A DNA stretch of 64,000 bases from Prorocentrum cordatum. Taxonomy: Eukaryota > Sar > Dinophyceae > Prorocentrales > Prorocentraceae. Location: the NCBI GenBank assembly GCA_963575745.1, contig CAUYUJ010020687.1, forward strand, positions 88,259 through 152,258, written 5' to 3'. Below, one piece after another: positions 10,621-21,354 of the stretch. Both the position numbers and the translations under genes were made by a program. The notes below the pieces were generated by a model. It was not told the origin of the DNA. It searched no databases and was given only the letters and a program-made list of their open reading frames with translations. Position 1 is the first letter of the stretch; the number at the start of each line of letters is the position of its first letter.

Positions 10621-10948
10621 CGCGCTTATATAGTCGCTGTGTCGACGCGAGTGGCGGTTTGGATTTACGCTGTCATCTGTTGCGTCTCAAATTGCCGTCA
10701 ACAGTGCTCGCGCCGCGCCGTGCGACTGGCGGTCTATCGGAGGAGCGGGGGGAGGGGGCGGAATGCTGGCGTTCGCAAGGGGCCGCGCGCGTGCCATGCG
10801 CGCTGCAAGTCGCCGCTTCTCGACGGCGGCTTCAACCGCCTTTCCGCTGGGAGCCGCGCCCCGCGGCGCGCCTGCGTCATCGGCGCGCGACGCGCCTGGC
10901 AGGTGCACCGGCGCGCGCCCCCGCAATTTGTTCGCGCCCTCTTCTCGG

Positions 10949-11117
10949 GTCGGGCGAAAGGGGGGGATAGCAAAGGGGGGGTTGAGAATCAGCTCATGTA
11001 GCTGATTCTCAATGGGCTATGCATCGAGGAATGGGCCCCTCGGCGAGGTCGAAACCAGCTGCATGCAGCAAATTTCGCAACCGCCCCTTTCCCAATCCCC
11101 CCTTTCGCCCGGCCCGA
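10949..11117. mobile_element. TIR element family M1, copy 2
   Basis: GTCGGGCGAAAGGGGGGGAT at the left and CCCCCCTTTCGCCCGGCCCGA at the right form the same TIRs as the 3151 copy. The interior has CAGCTGCATGCAGC and a short AATCAGCTCATGTAGCTGATT palindrome. Flanking CTTCTCGG and TCTTCATCG look like a decayed target duplication. Confidence 0.8.
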
Positions 11118-11680
11118 TCTTCATCGACCGGCGATTTCTCCATCATGGCAGCATTCAGAGTCCGCAATCCCACGCTGCGTCTCGGCCGCGTCGCGGCGTC
11201 GCGTTCTCTCGCGCAGCGGGCTTGCCCGCCGCTGCGTCGTGCGGCAGTGGCAGAATGACGCCGGGCGGAGCGCCATCCTCGGGAAGCTGCTCGGCTTTGC
11301 GTTCCACCGCTTCCACGCCGACGTCTGCGCGCGCCCGGCGACGGCGCCGCTCCGCCATCTCGACGCGCCGTTCCAAAGACTCCTCGGCGCGCGCCGTGGT
11401 GGACGAAACGAGGGAGGCGGTCTCTCGTCGTGGCGCCGCTGCTCTTCAGAGGGCTCTGGGCGACGGCCCCCGCGCCTCGCCCGCGCGCGGCGCCGCGGGC
11501 TCGGCCCCCTGCCGCCCCCCCCCCCCCCCCCGAGAGGCCGCGGCTCTCCCAGCGTGCCCTGCCGCGGCGACGCGGAGCGCGGTCTGCGCTTTTCCCCCGG
11601 CCGCGCCGCGCCCCGCGCGAGAAGCCCGCGGCGCCAGCGAATGGCGCCTCCTCCCGCGCCTCCTCTCGCCCCCCGCTCTG

Positions 11681-11752
11681 GAACTTCACATCCGCCGAAA
11701 AAAAACGCATCGCCGACGCGGCGATGCGTTTTTTTCAGCGGAGGTGAAGTTC
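11681..11752. repeat. Long hairpin with ~33-bp arms
   Basis: GAACTTCACATCCGCCG...AAACGCATCGCCG pairs with CGGCGATGCGTTTTTTTC...GGTGAAGTTC, with a loop of two or three bases. It lies in GC-rich sequence without a supported gene and would form a very stable cruciform. Confidence 0.85.
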
Positions 11753-12099
11753 TCCTCCTCCTCTTCCTCCTCTTCCTCCTCCTCCCTTGCAGTGCAGGCT
11801 GTGCTGAGCTTGTTTTCCCGCCCACGCGCCGGACGGCGCATAGCTTGTGCGTGCGTGCCGACACGGCGCAGGGGCTGCGACAGATCATCTCCATGAAGGC
11901 CATGCCTCCTGCGCGAATGCGACCTGGGGCAGAGGGCGCCATCGGGTCACGTGCCGGACTTCGGCGCGGGATCGTCGGCGCTGCTGCCGCCCGCCGCCCG
12001 CTCGGTTCGCCCGCCTCTATTTTGCGCGCCGCGAGCGGCGGCGCGCTGCATTCAACGCGCGCGGGGCCTGGGGCCGTGTACGGCATCCTGGGGGCCCTC

Positions 12100-12600
12100 T
12101 TGGGCCGTCTTAGGTTCATGAACGGGCCCTCATGAAGTATCATCGGGCCCCTCCTGGGCCGTCGAGGGCGCCTCTTGGGCCAGCTTGGGCCCTTCCTGGG
12201 GCTCTCCTGAAGCAATTTTGTGCCGCGTTGGGGCGAGGTTTGGGGGCCTCTGGGGCCATCGTGGGCGCTCTGACGGCCGAAAAGGCGAGGATACGAACAT
12301 CAGGCGAAAACCAATGGAAAATCAATGATTTTGATCTTTCGGGGGCATCTCAGGGGTCATCTTCGGGCCTTCTGGGCCAGTCTTGGGAGTCGGGAGCCTC
12401 TTGGTGATAATTTTAGGCTGCCTTGGGCCGTCTTGGAAGCGTTCCTGCTGCCCTCGGGCACTCTGGATCTAGCTGGAGGTCCACTCGGGCCGTCCTGGTG
12501 TTGACTGGGGTCCATCTGGCACTGGCTGGGGGCCAGCTGGGCGGCACTTTGGCCGCCAGGTCCCCCCCAGTCAACCCGTAGGGCTGCTCTGGGGCCTGGC
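12100..12600. repeat. GGGCC/CTTGGG-rich degenerate repeat
   Basis: Repeated TCTTGGGCC and GGGCCGTC words belong to the same low-complexity family as 27700-28350, 49560-50740 and 51230-51860. No coding signal. Confidence 0.55.
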
Positions 12601-12659
12601 CCGGCCTACGCCGAAGAACAAGCGTTTGCATGTGCACAAATTTGTATATATATATAATT

Positions 12660-12661
12660 AC

Positions 12662-12692
<31 letters not shown>

Positions 12693-13150
12693 TGTATGTA
12701 TGTATGTATGTATGTATGTATGTATGTATGTATGTATGTATGTATGTATATGATTAAAAATACATAAATGCATACATACATACATACATATATACGTACA
12801 TACATACATACATACATACATACATACATACATACATACACACACACACATACATACATACATGCACACACGTACATACATACATACATACATACATACA
12901 TACATACATACATACATACATACATACATGCATGCATGCATGCATGCATACAATTTTACATACATACATACATACACACATACATACATATATACATACA
13001 TGCAGACAGAAAGCCAGACATACATAGAGAGAGGCAGACAGGCATACAGACGAACAGACAGACAGGCAGACAGGCAGACAGACAGACAGGCAGATAGACA
13101 GACACGCACGCAGGCAGACAGACAGGCAGGCACACAGACTGTCAGGCATA
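12660..13150. repeat. (ATGT)n/(ACAT)n and (ACAG)n array
   Basis: TATG/CATA tetranucleotides run to about 13010, then grade into AGAC/CAGA units. The strand of the repeat word flips around 12750. Frames of Met-Tyr-Val-Cys or His-Thr-Tyr are repeat translations. Confidence 0.95.
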
Positions 13151-13399
13151 CATTTATAAACATATGTATATACGGAGCCCCCCGCAGTTGCGGATAAGAG
13201 TGATGGGGGCGGCGGGGACGTCGGCAGTCTGCGCGGCTCAGAACAAGCCCGCTGCAGGCGCATAATTTTTCAAGCTACGCAAAAAGCCCACGGCAAGCGC
13301 CGATTTGAGCAGGTCGCGGGCGCTTTCCTAACTCGGTGCAAGGCAGCCCGCCGCAGGCGCCGAATTTTGCATTTTGCATACGAATGTCGCACTGTGTAT

Positions 13400-13730
13400 A
13401 CTGAACGGGGCACGGTTGGGTCGCAAATGGGTCGCGGGTGGGTCGCGGGTGGGTCGTTGTTGGGTCGCGGGTGGGTCGCGGGTGGGTCGCAAGTGGGTCA
13501 CGGGGTGGGTCGCAGGTGAGTCGCCAGTGGGTCGCTGGTGGGTCGCAGGTGGGTCGAGGATGGGTCGCGGATGGGTCGCGGATGGGTCGCGGGGTGGGTC
13601 GCCAGTGGGTCGCGGGTGTGTCGCGGGTGTGTCGCGGGTGGGTCGCGGGTTGGGTCGCAGGTGGGTCGCTGGGTGGGTCGCGGGGTGGGTCGCGGGGTGG
13701 GTCGCGGGTAGGTCGCGGGTGGGACGACGA
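13400..13730. repeat. GGGTGGGTCGC minisatellite
   Basis: Units of 10-12 bases (GTGGGTCGCGG) repeat about 30 times with strong strand asymmetry. The plus strand has closely spaced runs of three G, able to form G-quadruplexes. Confidence 0.9.
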
Positions 13731-14224
13731 CAACAACAAACAACGACAAAAACAACAATAACGCAACAAGCAGAATCCTCACCACGGATTCTAACTTTAG
13801 CCACGCATCCAGGGACTGTGAATGACCGCTCGGTCCCCTCACTCTAACATGTACCTATATATGTGTACAAGATATATGTATGTGTGTATATATAAGTATT
13901 TCGGTGGGAGGCGTGGAGGCATGATCAGTCAGCATGCAATCGGCGCGGAATCGAGAGGTTGAGCATGGTCGGCTGCGCCAGGATGCTCCAGCCGCGCCCC
14001 GATAGTATCGGGCCGCACCAAGCCCGCTGGTACATCGAGACCGAATCGGATTGAACCCGCCAACCCGGGATCGAATCGAACCTATCAAATCGAAGTGGGC
14101 CGTGCGTGAAGGTACGCGGAGGCGCGAGCCTAACGGATAGGCCGAGTGGACCGCGACCAGCAGCAGCACGGAACCCCACACCTCCCAGTGACGTCGGGCG
14201 GCCCCCGTTCCCCCTCCGTGGTGA

Positions 14225-14325
14225 AGGGAATAGGGAGGAGGAGAAGGAGGAGGAGGAGGAGGAGGAGGAGGAGAAGGAGCAGGGGGGGAGGAGGAGGAGG
14301 AGGAGGGGGAGGAGGAGACGAGTGT
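14225..14325. repeat. (GGA)n tract
   Basis: About 100 bases of GGA with AAGGAG and GGGGG interruptions. Confidence 0.9.
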
Positions 14326-14439
14326 AAACCCAAGACTAATCAACGACGTTGGAATGTACCCCCCTCCATTCTCCCTCTTCAGAGGCCCCTGCAGGGAATC
14401 ATTTCCACTGCAGGAAGTGCCCCGTCGGGAGCCAGCCGC

Positions 14440-14625
14440 TTGAAGATACTGATGCGTGCCAAAACACCAGTCTCGTGATTCCAGCGCCACGAATCAACCT
14501 GATTGTTGCGTCTTGACGATCCTGAATGGTGCCAAAACACAGTTCATGGACTTCAACACCACGAATCCACGTACCTATTGCGCCCTGACCGTCCTGAGCC
14601 GTTCCCCAAAACAATGATGATACGT
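14440..14625. repeat. 75-bp tandem repeat, ~2.5 copies
   Basis: Units carry GGTGCCAAAACAC...CACGAATCNACNT...TTGCG. The period is a multiple of three, so a minus frame reads as 25-residue repeats beginning FWGT/CFGT. A gene remnant is possible, but no start, neighbours or family support it. Confidence 0.7.
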
Positions 14626-14649
14626 TAACCTTGAGAACCCGTCAAACTC

Positions 14650-15000
14650 CTGCAATGTGTCCAGGGAATGCGCGTGGCGCTATGGCGATAGCCACATTTT
14701 GAAAACGAGCCGCCCTCAATCCGTCAAGCTCTGGTAAACATTTAAAACGAATGTGCGCGTCGCTGAGGCGGGAAACACATTTTGAAAACACGTCGCCCTC
14801 GATCCTTGAAGCCCCTGCTAACTTGTACAACATATGTGCACGGCGATAAAGCAGCAAAAGCATGTTGAAAACCACCCGCCATCAACCAGTAACGCTCTTG
14901 CAAATGTTTGAACGAATGTGCGCAGTGCTAAGGCGAGAGCCACATTCTGAAAATCACTCGCCCTCCATCTGCGAACCCGCTGCCAGATGTTAAGCCTCAA
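14650..15000. repeat. ~84-bp tandem repeat, about 4 copies
   Basis: Units contain GAATGTGCGC, GGCG, CACATTTTGAAAAC and CGCCCTC in fixed order. The copies have diverged noticeably. Confidence 0.75.
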
Positions 15001-15257
15001 GCGGCTCACACACGGTAGAAATTTCAAGCGAAACGCCCGTCCCGCCTTTCGCACTGGACTCGGGGTGCGACAGGGACGAGTTATGAGAAGGAAAAGGTAT
15101 TGAGGAGGATGAAGGGAAACAGGAGGAGGATCAATAATATATGATTCGGGGTATCATGACCAGCGCGCAAGGCCCGACAGAAGGAGAACGGGGATACGAT
15201 GGAGGAGGAACGGAGGAGAGACATGAGAAGAGAAGGGGCAGCATGAAGGGGAAGGGG

Positions 15258-15279
15258 GCCGTAGCCACTTGGCCTCAAG
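15258..15279 (+). other. Degenerate spliced-leader (DinoSL) relic
   Basis: Positions 15259-15279 match the 21-nt DinoSL consensus following its degenerate first base at 18 of 21 positions, with an allowed G before it. Mismatches fall at leader positions 10, 13 and 15 of that 21-mer. A short hairpin (CCACGCCCTAAGG with CCTTTAGGGCGTGG) and a short open frame from 15304 follow. It could be the 5' scar of an old retroposed mRNA. Confidence 0.55.
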
Positions 15280-15639
15280 TTGAAGCGCCACGCCCTAAGG
15301 TTATGATGCTTGCTGTTTCGTTATATTCCCACCTGCCCTTTAGGGCGTGGGTTGTCTATGGTGTTTTGTCGTCCATCTGCCTCTCTTTCCCGTCGGGGAG
15401 GGGTTTCTCATTGTTCCTTACTAGTATACACCCCCTCCCCCACCCTGCTGGCGGCCAACCCGGAAACGTGCCGACTCCATGCAGGCCCTGCCCCCACCAT
15501 CCCTCACAAAGAACTATAAAAAAACGCACTCTGCCTCCAAATTTGAAGCATGCGCGGCCAACCCGATGTGCCCCCCCCAACCATCCTTGTCAAAAAAATG
15601 CAACATACACTTTGGGGCAAGGTCTTGAATCATGTTCGT

Positions 15640-15955
15640 GAGGCGAGCGATCACTTTGTATTGGTTTCGACACGGACGGCGGGGGTGTCAGAATACTCCC
15701 TGCTGTGCGCAGGGCTACCACCCCTGACAAAAAAACAATACAACATGCACCTCGTGGTTAAATCTGGATCATGCGCGGCCATCCCGCGATCACTGTCAAG
15801 TGGCTTTTGACAGGGACGGCCCGGGTGGTGGCGCGTGGCCAGCTGTGCGCAGTCCGCAGGCCCACCAGATACAATGATGGGTATTGGCTTTTGACAAGGA
15901 TGGCGGGGGCCGACATGTTTACCGATGTGTGCTGTCATGTGCACAGGCGCACCTG
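15640..15955. other. Intergenic segment with short internal repeats
   Basis: CATGCGCGGCCA and GACAAAAAAACAATACAACATGC-like words recur, suggesting a decayed tandem repeat. No gene supported. Confidence 0.4.
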
Positions 15956-16150
15956 ACGCACTCTGCACGTGCCCCGAACGTGGCGCACCTGGCGCGGCTG
16001 GAGTGTGCGGCGCACCTGGCGCACTCGGAACACGCGGCGCATCTGGCGCACCAGGCGTGCATGGCAAGCTCGGGCCCCAGGGGTGCCTGGCGCGCGTGGC
16101 GCCCCTGGCACGCGTGGCGCACCTCGCCCAAACGTCGCGCACCTGGGGTC
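15956..16150. repeat. GGCGCACCTGGCGCAC minisatellite
   Basis: Imperfect 9-18-base units built on TGGCGCACCT occur about 15 times. They produce Cys/Ala/Arg-rich frames that are not genes. Confidence 0.85.
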
Positions 16151-16199
16151 GGCTCTGGTTCCCAGTAGCTGAACATCCAAAGACGACCGCTGAACATGA

Positions 16200-17930
16200 A
16201 CAGGCCCAGGTGCCACGTATGCGTTGGGAGGGCGGGCGGGAGTGAGCCGCGAAGACCAGGCGCATCAAACCCCGCGACAGGCTCGGAACGGCGGCGCCGA
16301 AGTCCAGGGCGACCGCGGCTGGGCGGCCCGCCTGGGCGCGCGCGGCGTCGGATGGCACCCTGCCCGCCGCGCCCGACTCTAGAGCGCCCAGGCCGACGTC
16401 TCTCTTTCGGGCGCGAGGCCGCGTCGAGGGCGAGGGGCCCGCTCCGTCGGGGCGTTGAGCCGACGCGAGCATCGACAGCGGCGGCGACTATCCCGACGCC
16501 CGCGCCCCTCGAGCCCCGGGCCCCGGCCGCCGACGGGGCGCGCGAGGGGCCGAGCGAGACGGAGTCAGCGGGCTCCTCGCCGTCGGGGGGCCGCGCCTGG
16601 AGGGCGTCGCTCGGCGAGAGGGCCCACGCGGTGGCGCCGGATGAAAACTTGAGCCCGGTGATCGAGGAGCTCCGCGCCGAGCGGGGCGCGCCATCGAGAC
16701 CTGGCCCCGAGCGAAGAAGCCGACGAGCAGCGCGCCTGCGCCACTCGGGAATGGGCGGGTCGCGATTGCTGAAATCGGGCTTCGAGATGTGCTCTGCGAC
16801 AAAGCGCGTAGCGCGGGCGCGAGCGATCGGCTTCGCTGCGCAAGGAGGGCCCCTGGCGTCCGAGCAGCCGCGACGGCATGTAGAGGTCCGCCGCGGCAAT
16901 GTCGTCGGCGTCGTCGGCGGCCTCGATGCCTTGCAGGGCAAGGCGTCTCGGCGACGGTGACCGGAGCCGGGCGCGCCGCTCTGGGGCGCGCAGCTGGCGG
17001 CGAAGACGTCGGCGAAGACAACGGCGGGCGAGCCCCCTGCCCCCGGCTGCCGTCGTCGCCGGTCGGCATGCTTTCGCTGGGCGGACTCGCCCCGCCGCTG
17101 AAACGCCGGCGCGTGGGCCAGGCAAGCTGGGCCCAGCGAGATCGAGGGGGGAGTCGGCGACCGAGGGGCGGCGGCCGCGGAAGCGAGAAACACGGGCCGC
17201 GCCGTTGCGCCAGACGGCCCGAGCAATCTGCCCGGCCACCAGGAGTTGGGAGCCAGCGCAATCAGGAACATCGCGCACAGCACGGTCTCGGACTTCGCGC
17301 TCCAACTCGCGCGCGGAGCACTCCAGGAGGCGATCGGTCGCCAGCCTTGGAGCCGAGAGACAGCGTCGCGCTGGGGCGCGGAGGCGCCGGACTCGAAGTT
17401 GCGGCGCGGGAGCTTCCTGCAGTCGGGCGGCTTCTCCTGCCGCTAAACGAGAGTGCGCGCGCGCCGCGCGGTCGCTGGCCGCAGGCCCACTGCTCCGACA
17501 AGGCTTCGGGTAGTCCAGCGACTCGACGCGCCGCAATGATCTGGAACGCGGCCCGCCCAGGAAAACTGATCTGGACGCGGTCGACGATCGAGACTGAGCG
17601 GGCGACGGCATCGAAGTGCGCGGGCCCGTCAGAGGAGACTTCTGCGCACGGGGCAAGGAGGTGGATTCGCCGGGCAGCTCGCGCGCGCCGCCCTTCGCCC
17701 GCGGCAACCAGCCTCCTAGGAATGCGCGGCCAGAGAGGTGCCGTGGGCGCGAAGCTGAAGTCGCCGTGGATGACGACCGCGATCTTGGCGGGGCCATCCG
17801 GCGCCGCCCTGGAATCCGCTGGGGTGAGAAGCCCAGCGCGTCGGAGTTGATCAGAAAGGAAGGCGCGGTCGCGCACGCTGCACTGAAGTAGTCGGCGACC
17901 GCGGCAATCAAGCTGGAGGCGGAGCACACG
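16200..17930 (-). pseudogene. Degraded non-LTR retrotransposon: EEP endonuclease and downstream remnant
   Basis: One minus frame (17927-17262) contains hallmarks of the apurinic-like endonuclease (EEP) domain of LINE-type retrotransposons. A GDFSF motif sits at 17765-17751 (family GDFNF, with Asn replaced by Ser), preceded by hydrophobic residues. About 55 residues later comes HFDAVARSVSIVDRV, matching the usual S(R/I)xDR strand. The expected SDH catalytic motif is replaced by LSEQ, so the enzyme is probably dead or the frame has shifted. Sequence down to 16200 stays open in two minus frames but shows no convincing reverse-transcriptase motif. Family-level identity is fairly safe; the boundaries are guesses. 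Confidence 0.6.
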
Positions 17931-18262
17931 GCCACGGACCAGCTCGCACGGTAGAGCAGCAGCAGGGCAGCGCGCAGAAGGGATGGTAGCATTAGGTCGG
18001 GCCTGTTTTCCTACAGGAGGATTTGGGGCGAAAAATAGAAAATACTAAAAGCATGTTCAGAAGATGCCCAAACATACTCAAACAATAATCCCCCTACTTT
18101 TTTGTTTGACTACTTTTGAATATTCCCCCCTGTAGAGGCACAGGCCCGACTTACAAGTAGTCGGCGATCGCGGTAATCGAGCTGGAGACGAAGTGCACGG
18201 CCAGGGACCAGCTCGCGCGGTAGAGCAGCAGCAGGGCAGCGCGCAGCAGGGGCGGCAGCAGC
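17886..18262. repeat. ~105-bp direct repeat flanking an intron-like TIR element
   Basis: AAGTAGTCGGCGACCGCGGC...AGCAGCAGGGCAGCGCGCAG at 17886-17990 is repeated with about 10% differences at 18155-18262. On the minus strand both encode LLRAALLLLYRASWS followed by A(D)Y, so a coding block was duplicated, with the E-family element at 17994-18153 between the copies. Confidence 0.8.
17994..18153. mobile_element. TIR element family E, copy 1 (intron-like)
   Basis: Left end GGTCGGGCCTGTTTTCCTAC; right end in reverse complement AAGTCGGGCCTGTGCCTCTA. The interior is AT-rich and near-palindromic. On the minus strand it starts GTAAGTCGGG, a consensus-like 5' splice site, and ends in AACAG or TGTAG, possible 3' splice sites. 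It could therefore be removed as an intron from the retrotransposon transcript. Related copies lie at 30433-30593 and 27071-27119 (one end). Confidence 0.75.
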
Positions 18263-19340
18263 GCCTCTCCTCGCCAACGAGTTCTCGCAGTGGCTGGAGC
18301 AGATGCGCAGGCCAAGGATAACGGCCGCAACAAAGTTCCGCAGCTGGATCGCATCTTGACGCAGTTCTCGCAGACAAGCCGCGCCGCTCGGGATATCTAG
18401 ACGTTCGAAACACCTCCGCTTGCCAATTGGGTGCTTGCCCCGGCACTGGAACACCGCCCTCGCGGTCCAAATAGAGAAGGGTGCAATCGAAAAGCTGGCG
18501 CGCCCCCCGCGAAGGAGACGACGCAGCAGGCTAGAGGCCCCACTCCGCCACGACGGGGGGGGGGGGCAGCGACCGCGGTCGCTGTGGTGGCGAGCTTCTG
18601 CTTCGGTAGTCAGAGCTTGGTGGTGAGGTTGTCGGCTCAATGCCAGGGGGAGGGAGTGCTCCCTGGTCCCGGGCTGATCCCGACGATGGGGCCCCCGCCG
18701 GCAGCGACGTAGCCGCGGCCCTTGTCCGCGAAGCAGCGCCTGGATGGGGTTGATCTGACTGGAGGCGTCGCGCAATCTTGCGGCCCCGCATCTCCGCGCG
18801 GATCTGGCGACGGCTTCTGCTGGGCCCCAGGTGAAGCGACGCGGCGAGCCCGTCCGCCGCCGTCGCCTCGGACTTCTGCCGCTGGCCTTGGCCGAGGCGC
18901 CAGGCTGCCAGGACCTTCGAGACTCGCCCAGCAGCGGGGGCCACGGCTCTGGCGAATTGCGCGGTAAAGCTGCGGCGGGCGTCCTCCGCGGCTGCGGCGT
19001 GGAACTGATCTGCCGCGACGTCGAAGCCGACCGCCCAGTCGGAGATGACCTGTTTGACGTTGGCCTGGGGGGTGATCTTCTGGGCCACGATGCGGGCGAA
19101 AGTCGGGCTTGTGTTGCGCTCAAGGCCACCGGCGATGGCCAGAGGTTCTTCCGGGACGGTGCTGCCGACCTCGAAGATTTCATGTAGCTTCTTGATATCC
19201 GAGCGGAGGAAGGCGATGAAGAAGTTGTGGCCATCCAGGGGATATTCTGCGGCGCGCATCCGCGCCGTGAAGCCGTCGATCTGCTCCAAGAGACGCCGAT
19301 TCTGGCCATCAGTCCGTTTAGAAACAGGATCGTCCATCAT
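18110..19340 (-). pseudogene. Retrotransposon-like ORF, N-terminal part
   Basis: The minus frame from 19340 opens with MMDDPVSKRTDGQNRR and stays open to 18531. The first ~165 residues look like real protein: mixed composition, amphipathic helices, and a segment HNFFIAFLRSDIKKLHEIFE followed by VPEEPLAIAGGL and FARIVAQKI. After about residue 170 the composition becomes Ser/Pro/Arg-rich, suggesting a frameshift into the overlapping minus frame that runs on to 18110. TAA stands just before ATG ATG, which sets the start. Position upstream of the EEP segment on the same strand suggests the front of the same element's ORF2, but this is inference. Confidence 0.5.
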
Positions 19341-19393
19341 TTAAGGAGATCCATAACACCTTCTGCGAGCTTCGCCGCGCTCGTGCAACGGGA

Positions 19394-19888
19394 CTATAGC
19401 TGCTCAGCAAAGGGGTTGTCGGCCTCGTCGGCCGCGGACTTGATGGTGTCGGCCATGGTCTGCTTGTACCCCTTGAGGACCCTGGCGGTCTCTTCCTTCG
19501 CCAGGTGGCGGAAGTATTCGGTCTGGCTGTCGTCGTCCTCGTCCCACATTCCCATGCCATCCGCATCGGCACCAATCAGTGTGAATAGAAGCAGGGACAG
19601 GAGCAGCTGCGGGGAGACCATCGGGAGGAAAACGTCAGGTTCACCATGGACAGAAGAGCCAGAGGCGTCGCCAGCATCAAGAGGAAGTGCGCCGCCAGCT
19701 TCACGAGCCTTTTTTTTGCGATTCGTGCCCGCCTTGCTGCTGGGGCCGGACATCTTGACCTCAGGCATGACATTCGGCGACGCAAAAACGGGAAGTGCCT
19801 CCGCGTAGCCACACTGCTCAGCGCGAGAGACCCCGCGGGCTCGCGACGGCGGCGCAGCTCGCCGCGAGGATCGACGGTGCAAAAACAC
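19394..19888 (-). CDS. Uncharacterised ORF, possibly ORF1 of the same retroelement
   Basis: A 164-residue frame whose more credible start is the Met at MPEVKMSG. It has a Lys-rich stretch (NRKKKAREAGG), one hydrophobic helix (PQLLLSLLLFTLIGAD) that could span a membrane, then an acidic segment (MWDEDDDSQTEYFRHLAK) and an amphipathic helix ending ADEADNPFAEQL. It stops with TAG 54 bases before the next minus ORF, in a different frame, like two-ORF LINE elements. No family recognised. Confidence 0.45.
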   Translation of the reverse strand: MFLHRRSSRRAAPPSRARGVSRAEQCGYAEALPVFASPNVMPEVKMSGPSSKAGTNRKKKAREAGGALPLDAGDASGSSVHGEPDVFLPMVSPQLLLSLLLFTLIGADADGMGMWDEDDDSQTEYFRHLAKEETARVLKGYKQTMADTIKSAADEADNPFAEQL

Positions 19889-19959
19889 TGGGAGACTTTT
19901 CGCGGACTAGCGGTGTCCACTTGTTCGCCCGTGGGACACATGGTGTCTTGAGTCAAGAT

Positions 19960-20080
19960 GGCGACGGAAAGGGACAGGAGGAAAAGGAGGAGGATGAAGA
20001 GGAGGAGGAGGAAGAGGAGGAGGGGGAGGAAAAGGATAAGGAGCATGAAAAGGTCGATGCCGACGACGACGAAGATAAGG
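19960..20080. repeat. (GGA)n and (GAC)n tracts
   Basis: GGAGGAAAAGGAGGAGGATG-type purine sequence is followed by GACGACGACGA. Glu/Asp-rich frames here are repeat translations. Confidence 0.85.
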
Positions 20081-20619
20081 GCCGTCTGAACCGTTGTGCA
20101 AACACACGTGCGAGCACGACCCGTGCAGGTCAGACGTCTGAGACCCCCACGGGGCCCGGAACTCGAAGGACGCCTGCAGCCAGGTGTTCCCAAACTGTGG
20201 GCCAAGCCCTCCAAATACTCGAAAAAATTGAATGTGAGGGTTTGTCATGTGCGGGCCTGTTGAAGCCAGTCTCCGATCCTGGGACTGTCAGGAAGCTAGT
20301 CAGGACGAACAGCAGGTCCGAGGGAGAGGCTCGAGAAGTCCGGGGCCCCGAGACTCGCAAATATCGAGCCGCCGGACGTGGAGGCCGAAAGGTACCGATA
20401 CTGCTCCTCCCCGGACCTCTCCCGGGGGTGCGCTCTGACCAAGATTCCGAAGCGAATCCAACGGAGGCGACGGGGGCCTCCAAGGAGGCCCTGACAGGGG
20501 AATGCGAGGGAAGGGTCGCGGTATGGGTACCTCCCCCTCCTCTGATCAGGGGTGCGGGGGGGACGTCCGACACCCCTAGCGTGGGCCGGACCCGCATGGG
20601 TCGGGTACAGTCGGGGCGT

Positions 20620-20790
20620 TGACCTAAGGAACCATAAATAAGGAACGAAGCCCCTTTTTATCCCAAGGAATAACGCATAAGGAACGATAAATCATAAATA
20701 ACGCATAAGGAACTGTAAAAAAACGCATGTAAAATCTAAGGAACGACCAAACCCCTTTTGAAAAGTAAGTGTTCCTTACTCAAGCCGCTC
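20620..20790. repeat. TAAGGAAC repeat, AT-rich
   Basis: Six or more copies of TAAGGAAC with AAATAACGCATAAGGAAC spacers, ending in an AAGTAAGTGTTCCTTAC palindrome. It is AT-rich relative to its surroundings. Confidence 0.75.
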
Positions 20791-20979
20791 ACTGTATGCA
20801 AGCGGTCGCAGACTTGACCTGTCAGGTGTCGGGTGCGCGCGCTCCTGCGTGAGGCTCGGGGTCGGGGTCGCCGGAAGATGAGGTCACGATGAGAAGGGGC
20901 TACGCATCACAGCCCGAGGCATGTGCGCGGACGAGAGAGGGCCATGGAGAGTATATATATAGAGAGTACGACCGTACGA

Positions 20980-21350
20980 ATCGTAGTAAAACTGAAAAAT
21001 AAGGATGTTAGCCAGAGCAGCCCCAAACGACACGTTGTTGTCGGTCAGCGTGGTGCAATATCTGTGATGTAGGTCTGTGGTGCAATCTGCGTGGTGCAAT
21101 ATATGTGGTGTGAGCTACGCGATGTAAGCTATGTGGCGCAATCTATGTGGTAGGAGCAAGAGTACGCATTTGTGCAATATGTGTGGTGTGAGATACGTGC
21201 TGCAAGCTACGCGGTGCAACCTATGTGGTACGAGCTAACGTACCCACCTATGTTGTGCAACACATGTCGTGTAAGCTACGTGATGCAAGTTATGTGGTGC
21301 AGCCACTGCGGTGGGAGCTAAAGTACCAATCAATGTGGTGCAATATATGT
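20980..21350. repeat. Satellite T15 (GTGGTGCAATCTAT), array 1
   Basis: Degenerate units of about 14-16 bases built on TATGTGGTGCAA. The reverse complement TTGCACCACATA makes arrays at 23940-24030, 37370-37640, 57510-57560 and 59180-59290. Confidence 0.85.
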
Positions 21351-21354
21351 GGTG

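Noticed and set aside
12606-13263. Met-Tyr-Val-Cys repeat proteins
   Set aside because: Direct translation of (ATGT)n.
12660-13730. CRISPR-like arrays
   Set aside because: Repeats are contiguous or degenerate minisatellites without unique spacers, and the genome is eukaryotic.
19795-19822. Leader-like GTAGCCACACTGCTCAGC
   Set aside because: Only a short core matches and it is antisense to the neighbouring ORF; compatible with chance.
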